A stretch of DNA of 64,000 bases from contig NC_066322.1 of assembly GCF_022539315.1 (NCBI RefSeq), forward strand, positions 21,152,765-21,216,764, written 5' to 3'. Numbering within the stretch: the first letter of the stretch is position 1; each line of letters starts with the position of its first letter. The notes under the pieces are model-generated. The model was not told where the DNA came from. It saw nothing but the letters and a program-made list of their open reading frames with translations, and ran no database searches. A program made the position numbers and the translations under genes. Origin of the DNA: Serinus canaria (lineage: Eukaryota > Chordata > Aves > Passeriformes > Fringillidae). Below, one piece after another: positions 63,126-64,000 of this stretch.

Positions 63126-63153
63126 TTTTCAACCTGAAGGAGAAGGTTGAAAA
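63126..63153. repeat. 10-bp perfect inverted repeat
   Basis: TTTTCAACCT (63126-63135) and AGGTTGAAAA (63144-63153) flank an 8-nt spacer, GAAGGAGA. Confidence 0.85.
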
Positions 63154-64000
63154 CACCTAAATTCTTTCTGCCAAGGCTGTTTTTGTTTCTTAGAGAGATC
63201 AGCTGTGTCAGACTGAAATCTCCCTTCAGGCTATTTTTTTTAAACAGCCAGATCACTTTAACCATCAACTCTGGCAGTAAAATGATTGCTATCTGTATAA
63301 AGAATAGTGAAGTTAAGACCTTCTTGAGAAGAAGCTACAAAGCTGTACTCTTGTCCTGCAGGGTGGTTTCAGTGGGGTTCTGCCTCAGGCATCTCTTCAG
63401 GTGGGGAAATGGAAATTTATCCTAGTTCCTGAAAGATAATACTGATAATATGTCTTTTTATCCAGACTCATTTGTCTCTCTAGAGATCACCAGCACTATT
63501 ATTGATACCACAACTTTATATTGCTCTAGGCAGCTTGTCAGCTTTACTGATCCTATGAATGAAGATTTTCATATGGGCAGGAGACAATAGGGAGTATCAC
63601 CTGAAAGTTTCAGAAAAGGGAGAATTATGGGACTGCCCCATAAGTGAGAGATAGATGTGTTCTCCAAGGGCCTCATCAAACTTTCCTGAGGAACAGCAGC
63701 AGAGCAAATAATCCCAGTACCAGATTGTTTCTCCAAAGGGAAATAATCAATGTGTCAATAAAAATGTGTAGGCCAAATGTACCATTGAGTACAGATGAGC
63801 CCCTTTCTTATTCCAAATAATAATGATATGTTTTCAGATTTATGGCGTTGCTCCTTTCCTTCTCCTGCTCCATCACTTCACTTTCCCTCTCCTACTCTGA
63901 TGGCAGATAATACATAATCTATAAGATGTATTGGTGTGGATATGGTGCTGAGATGGGATTTTTGTTTCTTCATTCTTTTAGTAAGGGAAGCTGAACAGAC
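63154..64000. other. Gene-free DNA to right edge
   Basis: The + frame at 63147-63425 (92 codons) is unrecognised. The end of the window holds mixed AT-rich sequence with a C/T-rich patch at about 63855-63900. No gene boundary is visible. Confidence 0.5.

Noticed and set aside
1..64000. Endogenous retrovirus, CRISPR array, bacterial operon or phage
   Set aside because: No gag/pol/env-like frames, no LTR pairs, no regularly spaced repeats, and no dense same-strand coding were seen.

Overview
This window reads as non-coding vertebrate DNA, most likely from a bird. Two truncated CR1 LINE remnants support this. One lies on the + strand at about 15536-15924. The other is a 3' end on the - strand at about 44778-44833, beginning with the TCATAGAAT-type terminal motif. 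Other interspersed repeats are almost absent over 64 kb, the DNA is AT-rich and CpG-poor, and there are many homopolymer runs, as expected for an avian intergenic or long-intron region. The wording of the CR1 3' end leans towards a non-galliform bird, but that is a weak inference.

I find no protein-coding gene that I can support. The open reading frames are short, overlap on both strands, often lack an ATG, and have lengths expected by chance in this much sequence. None of their translations resembles a protein family I recognise well enough to name. I see no rRNA or credible tRNA, no CRISPR array, no intact transposon or retrovirus, and no bacterial-type operon or regulatory architecture.

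Layout: 1-15.5 kb is unique AT-rich DNA with several strong inverted repeats (1104-1138, 7687-7735, 11377-11392, 11940-11969, 14223-14242). The first CR1 remnant follows at about 15.5-15.9 kb. From 16 to 28.4 kb is unique AT-rich DNA with one 22-bp tandem duplication. A GC-rich, stop-poor patch sits at 28.38-29.03 kb. From 29 to 44.8 kb is AT-rich DNA with a perfect 19-bp hairpin (35358-35401) and a small CpG cluster near 42.23-42.35 kb. The second CR1 remnant is at 44.8 kb. From 44.9 to 64 kb are several splice-bounded segments that might be exons of an unannotated transcript (46224-46307, 49324-49391, an acceptor before 52925, an acceptor before 60105), together with short local duplications and poly-A tracts.

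No undescribed biological system is evident. The best leads are the near-perfect fold-back sequences, the splice-bounded segments, the two GC/CpG-rich patches and a few stretches that read like conserved non-coding DNA. Each needs an alignment or RNA evidence that cannot be obtained from the sequence alone.
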